Origin: Macrothele yani | Lineage: Eukaryota; Arthropoda; Arachnida; Araneae; Macrothelidae | DNA: 64,000 nucleotides | NCBI GenBank assembly: GCA_039090855.1 | Contig: CM077023.1 | Coordinates: 77,971,127-78,035,126, forward strand | Direction of reading: 5' to 3' | Shown: one piece after another, positions 18,952 to 30,243 of the stretch | Layout of the letters: each line of letters opens with the position of its first letter | Numbering within the stretch: the stretch's first letter is position 1 | Program-made: the position numbers and the translations under genes | Notes under the pieces: generated by a model | The model's database searches: none | What the model saw: only the letters and a program-made list of their open reading frames with translations | Told to the model about the DNA's origin: nothing

Positions 18952-21900
18952 ACTCTCCGCGACACATCATTCCCGTCTTTGCCTCTTGCGTATGAGGAGC
19001 TGCATGCTCTCACCTGTTACACGCAAAAATCACACGGCTTCCTCCAGTATGCGAAGACCCATGAAGCTGGACTTCCTGCAATCCTGCAACAGCTTTCCGA
19101 TCTGGACAATCTTGTGGACAATTCTTCTTATCCGGTCCTTCCGCTAAGACGGCCAAGTTCATTCACAAACAGATCCACGGACTCAAGATATCTATCATCA
19201 GGCTCACCACGTCGCCGGGTGACCTGGCGCTTTCACGGTAGTTTCCTTCAACTGCCGGGGGTTTGGGTCCCCCGAGGTGAATTCCGCCATACATGAGGTC
19301 CTCTCGGCAATTAGTGCCGATGTCCTCCTGCTCCAGGAAACGTGGTGCTCGCCTACAATACCATTCAATCAGTGGCGCCGATGGCAGTACACCTTCCATC
19401 ATGCCCACCGTGTGCTACGTTCAGGAGGAATCGCTGTCGGCATACATTACCGTTTTTGTCCATCCGTCACTTCTGTTGCTGTTAACAACTTATTTACCGA
19501 TCAATTACAATGTTTTGCATTTTGCATAAATTGTGTACCATATCATATCTTTAATGTGCATATTCCTACTGACGACTGTCAACTCCATCCGCTTTTTCAT
19601 TGCCTTCTGACTACTTTTCGGCGGTCCCCCTTGGGGGTGACTGTAATTGCACTCTACAGCCTTTGCTAGTCCGCACATCTGGGGGGAGCACCGCTCCCTT
19701 CTTGTCGATCTGCTTACTCAACTTATTACCGATTTCTATTTTGTTGACTCGTATCGGCATCTTCACCCGGACACCATTTCTTATACTTAGCGGAATTCTC
19801 CAGCACAGGGATCGGCGGCAGCACGTCTCGATCGCATATACGTCATCCCACCGCTGCTTTCAGCGATCACTGCGGCGAGACACCATCCTTCTACCTCTTC
19901 CGACCATTGTGCTGTGGCGCTTACCATTTGCGTTTCCTCTTTCCCGCCTTCCAGACAACGCTCCTGGACCTTTAATGATTCCTTGCTTATGGATGTGGCG
20001 TTTTGCTCCGACGTCCACCGTTTTCTTGCTGATCGACAACATCTCATCAGTACCGCTCCCAGTACCCTTCGTCTAGGGTTAGACATCAAAAACGATCTTC
20101 GTCTGCTCGTGCGCCGTCTTTCGTTCGCTATTCGTAACGAACGTGCGAAGGATATTTGTAATATCCGGTGCTACTTGGCTGCAATACCCTTACAAGATCC
20201 CGCTTACCTTGTTGTTCAGGATGCTTTAGAGCGAAACTCTATCCGCTCGCCGTGAAGGCTACTCGCAGGCTGAAGATGCTTCATCTTTCTTCGCCGGAGA
20301 TTTCCTACGAGGAGCTCTCACGTACCGAAAGAACACAGCGTACGTCGAAAACGCTACGCCACCTTCGCCTACCTGATGGTACCATATCATCTGACCCTTC
20401 ACGTCTATGCACGGAAGTTCGGCGCTTTTTCCAGGGAAAATTCCGTGTGGTGGTGCCTACTGATGCTATCTCTTCCTCCCTCTGCTTTCTGCTCTGCCTC
20501 AGGTCCCACCCCAACTCTGTGATCCTCTTCTTTCCACCTTTTCTCCTGCTGAATTTCGGGAGGCGTTTGCCTCCCTTAATTCACGCGCATCTCCGGGACC
20601 TGACGGCCTTCCCTTCTCCTTTTACCGCGCCTTCCTCCCGTCTCTGATGCCTTTTCTTCTCGCTTGCTTTTTTTTTTTTTGATTGGAGGTTTAACGACCA
20701 CCGTGAGCAACTCAATGGGCTATAAGCAGTCGCCCGTCCCTAATTTAGGGTCACTGGTTCCAGGGAAGGGATAGAGCCAGTGCCGTAAGACAAACACAAC
20801 ATCCATGCCTGACCGGGATTCGAACCCGGACCCCTTACGACGAATGATCAGAGGCCAGCGCCTTAGACCACTGCGCCACCGGGGCGGCCTCGCTTGCTTT
20901 TCATGCGCCCAAACCTCTTTGGCACTACCGCCGGAGTTTACTGTAGCGCACATCATCTTGCTGCCCTATTCTCAATCTGGACTATAAACTTTCCACTAAA
21001 CTTCTCTCTCGCCGCTTGAACTCTGTGCTTCCCTTTCTTATCTCCCCCGACCAGTCATATACTGTGCCTGGTCGGTCCATTTTTAACAACATCTCCTTTC
21101 TCCAGCACCTAGTTTTTCTCGCCCGCACCCACTCCGAACCCCTCACCCTGTTTAACCTTGACCAGAGATCAGCATTCGATAACATCTCTCACGACTTTCT
21201 TTCTGCCATTCTTCTCGGTTTTGGCTTTCTTTCCTCCTTCGTTTCTCTTCTTCTCAGCCTCTATCGGGGTGCTTTCTTTCGCGTCCGTACGGCCTCCTTT
21301 TTGACGGCGCCCGTACCTTTTCTTCGAGGAATCCGGCAGGGCTGCCCCCTCTCGGGGCAACTCTTCGCCGTTGTCTTTGAATCATTCCTCCTGGCTGCTC
21401 GAAGACCAATCCTGTCTACTCTTCCTCCGACAGTTGCCAGCACTAGGCACCATGAGTGCGTACTTACAGCCTTTGCAGATGACGCAACCTTTTGTCTCCA
21501 CCAGGACGTCCAGTTCGACAACCTTCTCTCCGCCTACCATCTTTACGCTACTGTTTCTGGCGCTTCGCTTAATGTCCCCAAAAGTACTGGTTTGTGGTGT
21601 GGGTCGTGGACGGACCGGACCGATACCCTCTAGGGTGCGGTCTGGTCCTCCTCGACCCAGAAGATCCTTGCAGCCCACATCGGTCACCCCTTTACCGCCG
21701 GCCTTTTGACATGGACCAGTTTGCAGTATAGGTTACGTCACCATGCAGCGTTTTGGAGATTTGCGATTCCAATTACTTCTTACTGTCAGCGAGCTCACAT
21801 CGTTCGACGATACTTACTTTCCCTCTGCACCTATTCCTAGACCTCCACCGTCTTCTTGTCAACCCGACTGACGGAACTCAACAGCATCTTCACTTCAGTC

Positions 21901-23183
21901 ATCTGGGCTTCAAAGCACTGGTCAGCCGCTCCGACGCTATATCTCCCTGTCAAGCATGGGGGCATTAATCTCATAGATGCTCACTGTTACTATCGTGCAT
22001 ACCGCATCGCCTCCCTCATTCGTCTTGTCACTTCGCCTTCTCCTTCTCTTACACTTTCTCTTGACGTTATTCTCTCTCTTCGCGATCCATCCTTCACTTT
22101 CCTTCTTTCCCCCTGGATGGACTACTATACTATTCCGTCTTCTAACTTTCCTACTATTTTATCTGAGGCTCTAGCACTTTTCCGTTCCCTCCCTTTCTCT
22201 CGCTCTCTTCCAACCACCACCCTGGATCTCCTTGCGGAACCACTCTTTTTCTCTACCCTGGTTCACCGATCAACCTTTCTGTCTATTTTTTCCTGGTTCC
22301 GTGCTGGCATCCTAACCGTGCAGGTTCTCATTAATCCCGATTTTTCCTGGAAACCCCTAGACTCACTCTTTTCCACCCCAACTTCTTCCCTCGAGGACAA
22401 CAATGCTCTTCTCCGTTTCTCCCTTCAGCTTCTCTATCCTTCTCTTGTTTCTGACGACGGCCTCCTCGTCGTTCCCGACCCCAGCCTTCCTCTCCCCTTC
22501 TTTCTTCCTTTTCGTGACTCTGTCACCCATGTCCTTTCTTTTTCTACCGCTGCCCTGTATCGTCTCCTCCGCGCGCCCTCTGAGTCTCCCCATCCCATTT
22601 CCGGGGTTTCTCCTTCCTCCTCCCTGGCCGTTTGGTCTGCTTCTTCCCCCCTTTCTTCTCGGCTAGAATGTAACACCCACTAGCGGTTCCTTCATCGCCG
22701 GCTCCCTGTCCCCCATCTTCTTTATCGCATGTCTCTTCTCTCTTCTTCTCTCTGTCCTTTCTGTGGCGTTGGCGTTGACGGTGACGTCGCTCATACGTAC
22801 TGCCACTGCCCTATCTTGCTGCCACTTCTTCATACTGTTTTCCGGTTAGCTGACATAATTTTCTCTAAGGACTTGCCGTTTCAATCATATCCGCGGCTGT
22901 TGCTCACAAAACATCCGCCCACCCGCCTTCCGAAAGCCTGATACTTGCCAAGCAAGTGATTCACTCATTTCATCAATCTCTCAGGAATTCTCTTGCACTT
23001 CCATCTCTTCTGTCGGCCGATGGGCGGCTGCGGGCTTGCTTTCGAGACCGGCTCGTGGTGCGCCTCCGGTTGGAACTCACAGCTGCAACTTCCACGCAAA
23101 CAATCGGCACCTTTCCGAACACCTGGGCCCAGCGCACCGGGTGGTTTTTTATTACTGGCTCTGACATCCTACTGGTGACTTGA
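18952..23183 (+). pseudogene. LINE-2 ORF2: endonuclease and reverse transcriptase
   Basis: Endonuclease (about 19240-19960): SFNCRGFGSPEV, DVLLLQETWC, GDCNCTL (normally GDFN) and SSDHCAVALT. Reverse transcriptase (about 20540-21640): ASPGPDGLPFSFY, a SINE break, SPDQSYTVPGRSI, LFNLDQRSAFDNISHDF, GIRQGCPLSGQLFAV, the catalytic AFADDATFC, and GASLNVPKST. The GIRQGCPLSG and DQ.AFD.I motifs are typical of the L1/Tx1 branch. The C-terminal region contains CPFCGVGVDGDVAHTYCHC near 22750-22810, like the zinc-binding end of these proteins. The last frame ends at 23181-23183. Several frame changes separate the parts. Confidence 0.88.
20672..20888 (-). mobile_element. SINE-A in LINE-2 reverse transcriptase
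   Basis: Flanked by CTCGCTTGCTTTT at 20659-20671 and 20889-20901. Head subfamily with GTCAGGC and AAGGCGCTGG. Confidence 0.97.
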
Positions 23184-24092
23184 TTGTGTCCTCTTTTGAA
23201 TTGTCTTTGTTTTGGTTTTTGGTTGTTCTCTTCACCTTGCTAGTACTTTTCGTTGGTTCTTTTTCTTGCACAGTTTTAATGCTGGGCGAGTGATTTGTGT
23301 CTTAATTTCTGAGACCACAACCTTGTGTGTCCAGACTTTGGTTCTCTTTTTACGTTCGGGCCTTGTATTTTGTTTGCACCGTGCTTTTTCCGTAATTGTG
23401 TTCTGCGACGTGTTTCTTATGAATTGTCCTGTACATGTGTTCTTTTATTTTTGTCTTATGTATTTCGCACGTTAAGTCCTGTTTTTTCAGGACCACAAGC
23501 TCTTGAGTCCCGATTCCTGTTGTTTTCGTCAAATGTGCTCCTGTTTTTTGTTTGCACCATGCTTCTATGCCTTGGTATCGTGTCTTATGCTTAATCGCGA
23601 AAACTGTATTGCATAAATCCTTCCTTTATTGTTGTGTTGTGCATGTGCCTTCGTGGCACATCCCAATTTTTTCGCTAATGTACTGTAATTTCTTTGCACT
23701 GTGCTTTTTGTGAATTGTTCTGTACATACCTTTACAATCTTGTTATACGCATTTTGTACGTTTTGTTCTTGACTATTTAGACCACAAGCTCGTGTGTCCC
23801 GATTACTTTTGTTTTCGTCAAATGTGCTTCTGTATTGTTTGCACCATGCTCTTCTGCCTTTCTATTTTGTCCGGTAACTGTATTGCATAACAATATACAT
23901 AATACATGCATTACCCATGTTCTGTTCATAAAATGTATGCCTCGAGTGTTGACACCCGATAATGTCTTTTATCATTCGATTTTTGTTTGTTTTATGGGAC
24001 GGTTTCCCATTTGCATCATGTATAGACCATCTCAATGTCACTCATTGTTTTGACATTTTAATTTGCTGTCGAGCGACTCATTGTAACATACC
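23184..24092 (+). repeat. LINE-2 3' untranslated region with internal repeats
   Basis: Three diverged repeats share ACCACAA.CT.GTGTCC and TTTTGTTTGCACC.TGCT, near 23313-23400, 23493-23580 and 23783-23860. The T-rich region is non-coding. It continues after the SINE-B copy as 24410-24446. Confidence 0.8.
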
Positions 24093-24409
24093 ATGATCAT
24101 GATCATATGTAGAGGATTTTAGGAAGGGAGTGTCCGACCCCAGGTCTTAAACAACCCTTAGAAATAGGAGGCTAGGAGATTTGGGCTAGAGTGCCCGATA
24201 GGAAAGTGACACGGAAGCAAAGTAGAAAGGGGGAGGAAGACGCCCTTATTTATTACCGGGGGGCCAGTACCCGGGGTCCGACGGCTTAACGTGTCAATCC
24301 GACGCACGGCGGATATTTAGTGGATCGAGCGTTCGTACCTGCCTGGGATCGAACCTGAGGTCCTTTCCGTGGCAGTCACGAACGTTGCCCACTAAGCCTC
24401 CCGCGGCCC
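24093..24409 (-). mobile_element. SINE-B: second tRNA-derived SINE family
   Basis: Minus-strand element of 317 bp with a perfect 14-bp duplication CATTGTAACATACC at 24079-24092 and 24410-24423. Read on the minus strand it starts GGGCCGCGGGAGGCTTAGTGG (A-box-like) and has GGTTCGATCCCAGGC (B box) about 45 bases later. It then has a GC-rich body (CGGACCCCGGGTACTGG) and a tail ending ATGATCATGATCAT. The tail is an ATGATC repeat, not poly-A. A diverged second copy is at 39929-40239. Confidence 0.92.
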
Positions 24410-24446
24410 CATTGTAACATACCTTGTTTTAATAAAGAATTTGAAC

Positions 24447-24502
24447 TGCTCACGGTGGTCGTTAAACCTTCAATCAAACAACAACAACAACAACAACAAC
24501 AA
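24447..24502 (+). mobile_element. SINE-A host of LINE-2, right part
   Basis: Continues the SINE broken at 16806: the duplicated TGCTCACGGTGG, then TCGTTAAACCTTCAATCAAA and a CAA-repeat tail. Confidence 0.92.
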
Positions 24503-25274
24503 ACCTTCGATGGGACAAAGGAGGTTAGAAGAAGAGGAGGTGAAATGACCCGTTTTGTGTGAAGCCAAAACAGATCAGCTGTTCCGATCCTCTCTCTCTG
24601 TGGTGGTGGAAGTCTGAGAGAGTTCGGAGACGTGACGTCATTTCCTGTGCCAAAAGCAGTTTCGCTTAGCGCATGCAAACCATGCAAAATAAGGACGCAA
24701 ACAAAGAATATTTCGGACTTCGTATTTTTCAACATTAGGGTTTTGGTTATATTTTAAACATGGTTCATTGCACATGCGCAGTATGCAAGTAACCATGTGC
24801 AGTATGCACTTCCGCTCAAAAAATCATTATGTTGTTCATTTTTTTACAGAAATACCAACACATATTTTCCTAGTTTTTCTAGAATTCTTTAATTATGAGA
24901 ATGAATACTCCAGCCTCAATTTTTTTCATGACTGTATGGGTAGAGTAAGGGTCCGAAAAACCCGTTCGAAATCGCGATTTTCCCGATAGAGATATACAGG
25001 AGATTCTCGGATTGGGAGCATTGGCGTAGTCAGCTGATAAAAAGTGGCGTAACGCCCTAAGCACAGGGAGAGCGGCTGTTGCCATCTTCTCCTTATTCTA
25101 ACCTCCTTGGAAGGGACGCGTCCCATCTCTTCCACTTTCCTTTTGCAATATTTCTGTACAGAACTCAAAGCGTGTTCAGCTTATTATGAGGAGGATGCAA
25201 GGCTACTGAAAATGCCAATAAACAAAACGTCAGAGCTCTCAGCCTTTACTTGGATTGTGTAAATGTGCATTTTT
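24503..25274. other. No gene recognised
   Basis: Mostly unique sequence. Short reading frames show no family motifs. TATGCAAGTAACCATGTGCAGTATGCA near 24780 is a local imperfect repeat. Confidence 0.5.
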
Positions 25275-25485
25275 TTCGTCTGGGGGTTTAACGACCACCG
25301 TGAGCAACTCAGTGTGCTATAAGCAGTCGCCCGTCCCTAATTTAGGGCCACTGGCTCCAGGGAAGGGAGAGAGCCAGAGCCGTAAGACAAACACAACATC
25401 AATGCCACAAAGGGATTCAAACCCGGACCCATCGCAGACGAATGGTCAGAAGCCATCGCTTAGACAAATGCGCCGCCGGGGCAGC
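25275..25485 (-). mobile_element. SINE-A, full length, somewhat diverged
   Basis: Flanked by TAAATGTGCATTTT at about 25260-25274 and 25486-25499. The head variant has GCAGACGAATGGTCAGAAGCC, the older type. Confidence 0.95.
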
Positions 25486-25587
25486 TAAATGTGCATTTTA
25501 TGAAGAACTTGAAACATCCATTGTTGCTCACCGTCCCACTTCTTTTTCACATATACAGGACTGCAGCGCCATTGAAAATCCATTTTT

Positions 25588-25807
25588 GCCGCCCCGGTGG
25601 CGCAGTGGTCTAAGCGCAGGCTAACGACCATTCATCCGAGAAGGGTCCGGGTTCGAATCCCGGTGATGCTTGGATGTTGTGTTTGTCTTATGGCACAGGC
25701 TCTCTCCTTTCCCTGGAGTCAGCGGCCCTAATTTAGGGACGGGCGACTGCTTATAGCCCATTGAGTTGCTCACTGTGGTCATTAAATCTCCAATAATAAT
25801 AAAAAAG
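25588..25807 (+). mobile_element. SINE-A, full length
   Basis: Flanked by CCATTTTT at 25580-25587 and 25808-25815. The tail is an AATAATAATAAAAAA repeat. Confidence 0.92.
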
Positions 25808-25989
25808 CCATTTTTAGATCGCCCACCAAGGAGCCTTTGTTTCATGATGACATCAATATTTTTGCATAAAAAATAAGGAGAATTGCATTATTCTACAAAT
25901 AGTGAAGCAGAGAAACTCGCAATATTTTCGGATATTGATGTAGTATTCACAATGACGTTTATGCTTTTACCACATAAATTAAAATCTTG

Positions 25990-26160
25990 CCGCCCCGGTG
26001 GCGCAGTGGTCTAAGGCAATGGCCTCTGATCATTCGTCCGAAAGGGGTCCGGGTTCGAATCCCGGTCAGGCATGGATGTTGTGTTTGTCTTACGGCACTG
26101 GTTCTCTCCCTTCCCTGGAACCACTGACCCTAAATTAGGGACGGGCGACTGCTTATAGCC
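25990..26160 (+). mobile_element. SINE-A host of the 16-kb transposon, left part
   Basis: Starts after AAAATCTTG (25981-25989) and runs normally to GACTGCTTATAGCC, then breaks. The matching right part is at 42330-42384. The second AAAATCTTG is at 42385-42393. The two halves together make one ordinary SINE-A with a 9-bp duplication, part of which may merge with the A-tail. Confidence 0.95.
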
Positions 26161-26197
26161 AAGGCCATCTTTATACCTTACCAGGCCTGCCACAAGG
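26161..26197 (+). repeat. Left terminal inverted repeat of the 16-kb transposon
   Basis: Runs AAGGCCATCT to GCCACAAGG. GACGTCACAATCGT follows at 26204-26217, and the same motif inverted sits just inside the right repeat. Confidence 0.92.
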
Positions 26198-26230
26198 ATT
26201 CATGACGTCACAATCGTGGTGCTATTGCTT

Positions 26231-26458
26231 TTTTTTTTTTTTCTTTTTTTGATTGGAGGTTTAACGACCACCGTGAGCAACTCAATGGGCTATAAGCAGT
26301 CGCCCGTCCCTAATTTAGGGTCACTGGTTCCAGGGAAGGGAGAGAACCAGTGCCGTAAGACAAACACAACATCCATGCCTCACCGGGATTCGAACCCGGA
26401 CCCCGTTCGGACGAATGATCAGAGGCCATCGCTTAGACCACTGCGCCACCGGGGCGGC
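26231..26458 (-). mobile_element. SINE-A inside the 16-kb transposon
   Basis: Flanked by GTGCTATTGCTT at 26219-26230 and 26459-26470. Full length. It lies only 14 bases inside the subterminal motif. Confidence 0.97.
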
Positions 26459-26462
26459 GTGC

Positions 26463-26516
26463 TATTGCTTTGCTCTCCGTTATTGCTTTGCTCTCCGTTA
26501 TTGCTTTGCTCTCCGT
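26463..26516. repeat. Three tandem copies of an 18-bp unit
   Basis: TATTGCTTTGCTCTCCGT is repeated perfectly three times at 26463, 26481 and 26499. It directly follows the SINE and overlaps its target duplication. Confidence 0.97.
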
Positions 26517-26600
26517 GGCAATACAAAAAGTGAGTGTTGATATCGTATTTTTAGGGATGCGTTATGGATCTCGTCATCGGGTACTTCTGGGAACTACGTA

Positions 26601-26823
26601 GCCGCCCCGGTGGCGCAGTGGTCTAAGGCGTTGGCCTCTGATCATTCGTCCGTAAGGGGTCCGGGTTCGAATCCCGGTCAGGCATGGATGTTGTGTTTGT
26701 CTTACGGCACTGGCTCTCTCCCTTCCCTGGAACCAGTGACCCTAAATTAGGGACGGGTGACTGCTTATAGCCCATTTGAGTTGCTCACGGTGGTCGTTAA
26801 ACCTCCAATCAAAAAAAAAAAAA
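26601..26823 (+). mobile_element. SINE-A inside the 16-kb transposon
   Basis: Flanked by AACTACGTA at 26592-26600 and 26824-26832. GTCAGGC subfamily with AAGGCGTTGG. Confidence 0.97.
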
Positions 26824-27236
26824 AACTACGTACTTCGGAACGCAATTTTTTCAGCAAGGTAAGTAGTACTCTTAATACTTTTGTGTGTATAGTATTTGTT
26901 CAAGTATCACCTGAAAAATTAAATTTGCATCGCGATTGGGAGACAGCATGTGGATGAAACGGGTTGCTAACATGTCATTATTCATGTTTCGAAAATAGAA
27001 GTCGCAATCAGACTGAAATATTACTGTATTTATTACTATACGTGCATATTAAAAGTATTAATTTTACAGAAAACGAAAAGCGTGCTCTTTAATTATACAT
27101 GATCGTGATGTACGTGGATAATACAGCAGAAATAGAGACGTTGACTATCACTTGTGTGCCTAATTTTTTGATGGATACGCAAGCCGTGGAGATTCTTCAG
27201 TAGATTTTGCAGCAGCTTCACTCAATTCATGAATGT

Positions 27237-27462
27237 TTTTTTTTTTTTTTTTGGTTGGAGGTTTAACGACCACCGTGAGCAACTCAATGGGCTATAAGCA
27301 GTCGCCCGTCCCTAATTTAGGGTCACTGGTTCCAGGGAAGGGAGAGAGCCAGTGCCGTAAGACAAAACCCGACATCCATGCCTCACCGGGATTCGAACCC
27401 GGACCCGTTTCGGACGAATGATCAGAGGCCATCGCCTTAGACCACTGCGCCACCGGGGCGGC
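27237..27462 (-). mobile_element. SINE-A inside the 16-kb transposon
   Basis: Flanked by ATTCATGAATGT at 27225-27236 and 27463-27474. Full length. Confidence 0.97.
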
Positions 27463-27474
27463 ATTCATGAATGT

Positions 27475-30243
27475 GTAGCAATCATGTTTTTGTGCGTGTA
27501 TGTGTAGTAAAAACTCATGTACTCGTGAATACACTCATTTCACAGCTATGCTGTGGGTATCACTAAAAGTGAAAAACGTGATGCCTGAGTCACTATGAGT
27601 AATTTTTTCTGGTAAAAGCAATCTATTTTCATAATAGTAAAAAATGTCCAACACATCCTCGTATCCAGTCATCGCAATGTTTGGTATTCTAAAATTACAC
27701 GCTCTCTTATTTACAAAGCAGTAAGCATTTCAGGAACATTAGTTATTTTGATATGTCAGAAATAAGCTATAAGCCTAATACATTCACTTTTGGAATCATG
27801 TTTTTTTTTTTTTTGCCTGATTTAGTTGCTTCTTGCTGAGTCCTCTCTAATACAGTATATGTATATATTTTAAGACTAAACATTTTACCGTGCATTTTGA
27901 CTGTCTTCTAAATAATCTGCTTTTTCTGATGCGTACAAGTGACTTCCATTCATTTCTGTACCTGGGTGGATTGCTGTACCTGGAGAGTGAAATTTTTTGG
28001 GTAAATTTTTCCTTTTTTGGTTGCAATCAGTGTTATATTTTTGAAAAACTGTTTCAAGAACTACATTTTTTATGCATGATCTGCACATAATGTAGTCATT
28101 ATCCGAGTGAAGACATGCATTTTCAGTTATTCAGTCCTGTATATGTTGGTACAAAAATAAATAAGTGTAAGCCTTGTAATCATAATGATAAGATTTTCTT
28201 CTCTTCTCCAAGAAAATCTATGTTCTTTGTATCCATTTTACTCTCCAATTTTTTTGTTAAAATAAATGTTTCCTTATGAATTCCTCTGCCTTCTTTATGA
28301 GTCTAAATGATACCCACCCAATAAAAGGGAAACAATTAAATCAGGAAAATTCTGTAGTGTATTATCATGACCCCGGTTGTACGGTGGTCGCGGAATACTT
28401 ATTACTCGTCTAATTGGATAAACAGTGAGGTTGCGTTCCCATAAAAGTAAAGAACCCAATCTCAAAGTTTACGGACGTCGCGTTGTGTTTCATATGGGCT
28501 TGTTACGAGGTATTCGTAAAAAACCCATATGCCGCAAATTGTGAATTTAGAGGAATATACACAGCCTATAAAGTTAGCTACACCAGGTTAGGTAATTAAC
28601 AATGTTTATTAATAGAAAAAGTATATGTAAGCAATTACATCCTTTAGGTGGAGGCCACAATAGAAGTTACGTTAAATTAAAAAAATATTGGAATTAGCCA
28701 TGTGTACTGGTCAACTGCTGCGTACGCCTGTCACACCCTTGAGCTTAACTTTAAAGTAACTCCCTCAATCTATTTTGCGGAGGCATAGCGACCATGCATA
28801 TTTATATATCTAGTTAACATGGGAACTGGATTTGGGAAAAATAACGTCATCTTACCTTCCTTTTGGATAGGGTGGTCTCTCGTTGAAGCCCCACGCTGGT
28901 AGATGAAAACTTGCGTGGATGTTGACTCTGGATCTATCGACTACCACGGCTGGGACCGCGTACTATGTCCGTTTCCTAACTAAGCCTCATCCGTCTCATC
29001 CTCGACTATCTCTGAAAATTGTACTTCGACTATCATCTCTAGCTAACCACCTCTAATTTTTCCATATGATCGCCCCTTCTTCTCTCGTGTCTGTGTATAT
29101 ATTTCCGTCCCTTTAATTTTCCACGTGATAGGGGCGTGCCTACAACCTTCTACGTACTCTTCGCCTGGGATCCGGATTGGTCAGCTGATCTGACCAGTGC
29201 TCGGTTGGACCTCTGGTCCAGTTGGCTACCTTTTCGCGACAGCTGGCCTGTTGTGCAGGTGGTACTTTTTGTGAATTCCATAGGCCTATTTTACGCTCAG
29301 ATGAATGGCGAGGAATTTAAAGGGCCTTTCCGCTGCCCGAGTTACGACTTTTCTGTGACACCGCGATGTACTTTACGACTTTCGCTAGTGCCTCCTTCAT
29401 CAAGAAGAAGTCGTGAACCGCAACTCCCCTATTCATCTGACCGCGTTCCGGATTCTTGCCTGTGCCTTCTGAAATACCGGGATGTATTGTCCCACCAGCA
29501 ACGTAAAAAAATAATAAATATAAACATGAACCCCCTTTTCCCCACTGGGGACATTTCTTAGATTTTGCGAATGCCATGCTTTTCCTCACACGAGTGAAAA
29601 GAAGGTGAATTCCTTTGGTCATTCTTCACGGGTGTCCGGCAAACCGATTTGACCACCTGGGTTTTCTGCTTCCGTGGGGAAAAGGGGGTTTATGAGGTAG
29701 GAAGGGAGCAAAAGAAAAATAATTTAAATTAAGTAAAAAAAAATAATTTAGGTAAATTACTCCTGGTCTTTAAATTTTAATTAGGCCGTAAACAATGTGA
29801 CCCGAACTACGAAGTAGTTCCGCGGCAACAAGTGCATGAAAGCAAATTACCATGTACATATCCCCCCCCCAATACCATAAGTGACAGGTTATCTGCCATA
29901 ATACTTAAACATGGCAAAAGTCAGTTGCATAAAATAAATATGATCTTGAAACATGGAAAGGAAAATAATGAAGCTTAAAATATGACAAATTAATTTTATA
30001 ACATGGCAGTTGTATAAGAAAGTAAAGTAATTGACAGGAAATAAAAATTATTGCTGTTAAAAAGAAATAGAAAATATTTTGTGCTTGAAGTATTTGTATC
30101 CATATTAATGCACTGGCATATATGCTTTAAGTTTTCATTCCCTGTTCTTATTGATATTAATTCTTGTTACTCTTTTTACAAACATCATATATCTAAAGTT
30201 TTTACTGCTATGGAGAAATCAGTAAGGCATTGGTAGATGCGAT
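27475..30243. other. Interior of the 16-kb transposon, no gene recognised
   Basis: AT-rich at 27475-28360, less so at 28370-29700. The longest open frame (29136-29561 plus, 141 codons) matches no family I know. Near 29529-29543 and 29675-29690 CCCCCTTTTCCCCAC and its complement form a spaced inverted repeat. A C-run is at 29862-29871. Whether this is original element sequence or later insertions cannot be told from one copy. Confidence 0.5.

Larger units (their letters stand above)
16807..24446 (+). mobile_element. LINE-2: L1/Tx1-type non-LTR retrotransposon inserted in a SINE
   Basis: Both ends are fixed by the 12-bp target duplication TGCTCACGGTGG, at 16795-16806 and 24447-24458. The element is 7,640 bp as found, and about 6.6 kb without its nested SINEs (17643, 18163, 20672, 24093). 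It has a 5' leader, ORF1 with a zinc knuckle, and ORF2 with endonuclease, reverse transcriptase and a C-terminal Cys/His motif, but no RNase H. It ends in AATAAAGAATTTGAA rather than a long A-run. It looks full length but is inactivated. Confidence 0.93.

Noticed and set aside
22363..22676. Basic Arg/Glu-rich frames on the minus strand
   Set aside because: They are the antisense of CT-rich LINE-2 ORF2 sequence.
23835..24053. Short open frames in the LINE-2 3' region
   Set aside because: T-rich, no motifs, and inside a recognised untranslated region.
26463..26516. CRISPR-like array
   Set aside because: Three contiguous 18-bp copies have no spacers and the DNA is eukaryotic.
29136..29561. 141-codon open frame inside the 16-kb transposon
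   Set aside because: No family motif, no paralogue in the window, and a composition like the neighbouring non-coding sequence. It is described but not called as a gene.
28370..29640. Possible solo LTR
   Set aside because: The less AT-rich block has promoter-like features, but I found no paired repeat, no TG...CA ends with duplication, and no primer site.
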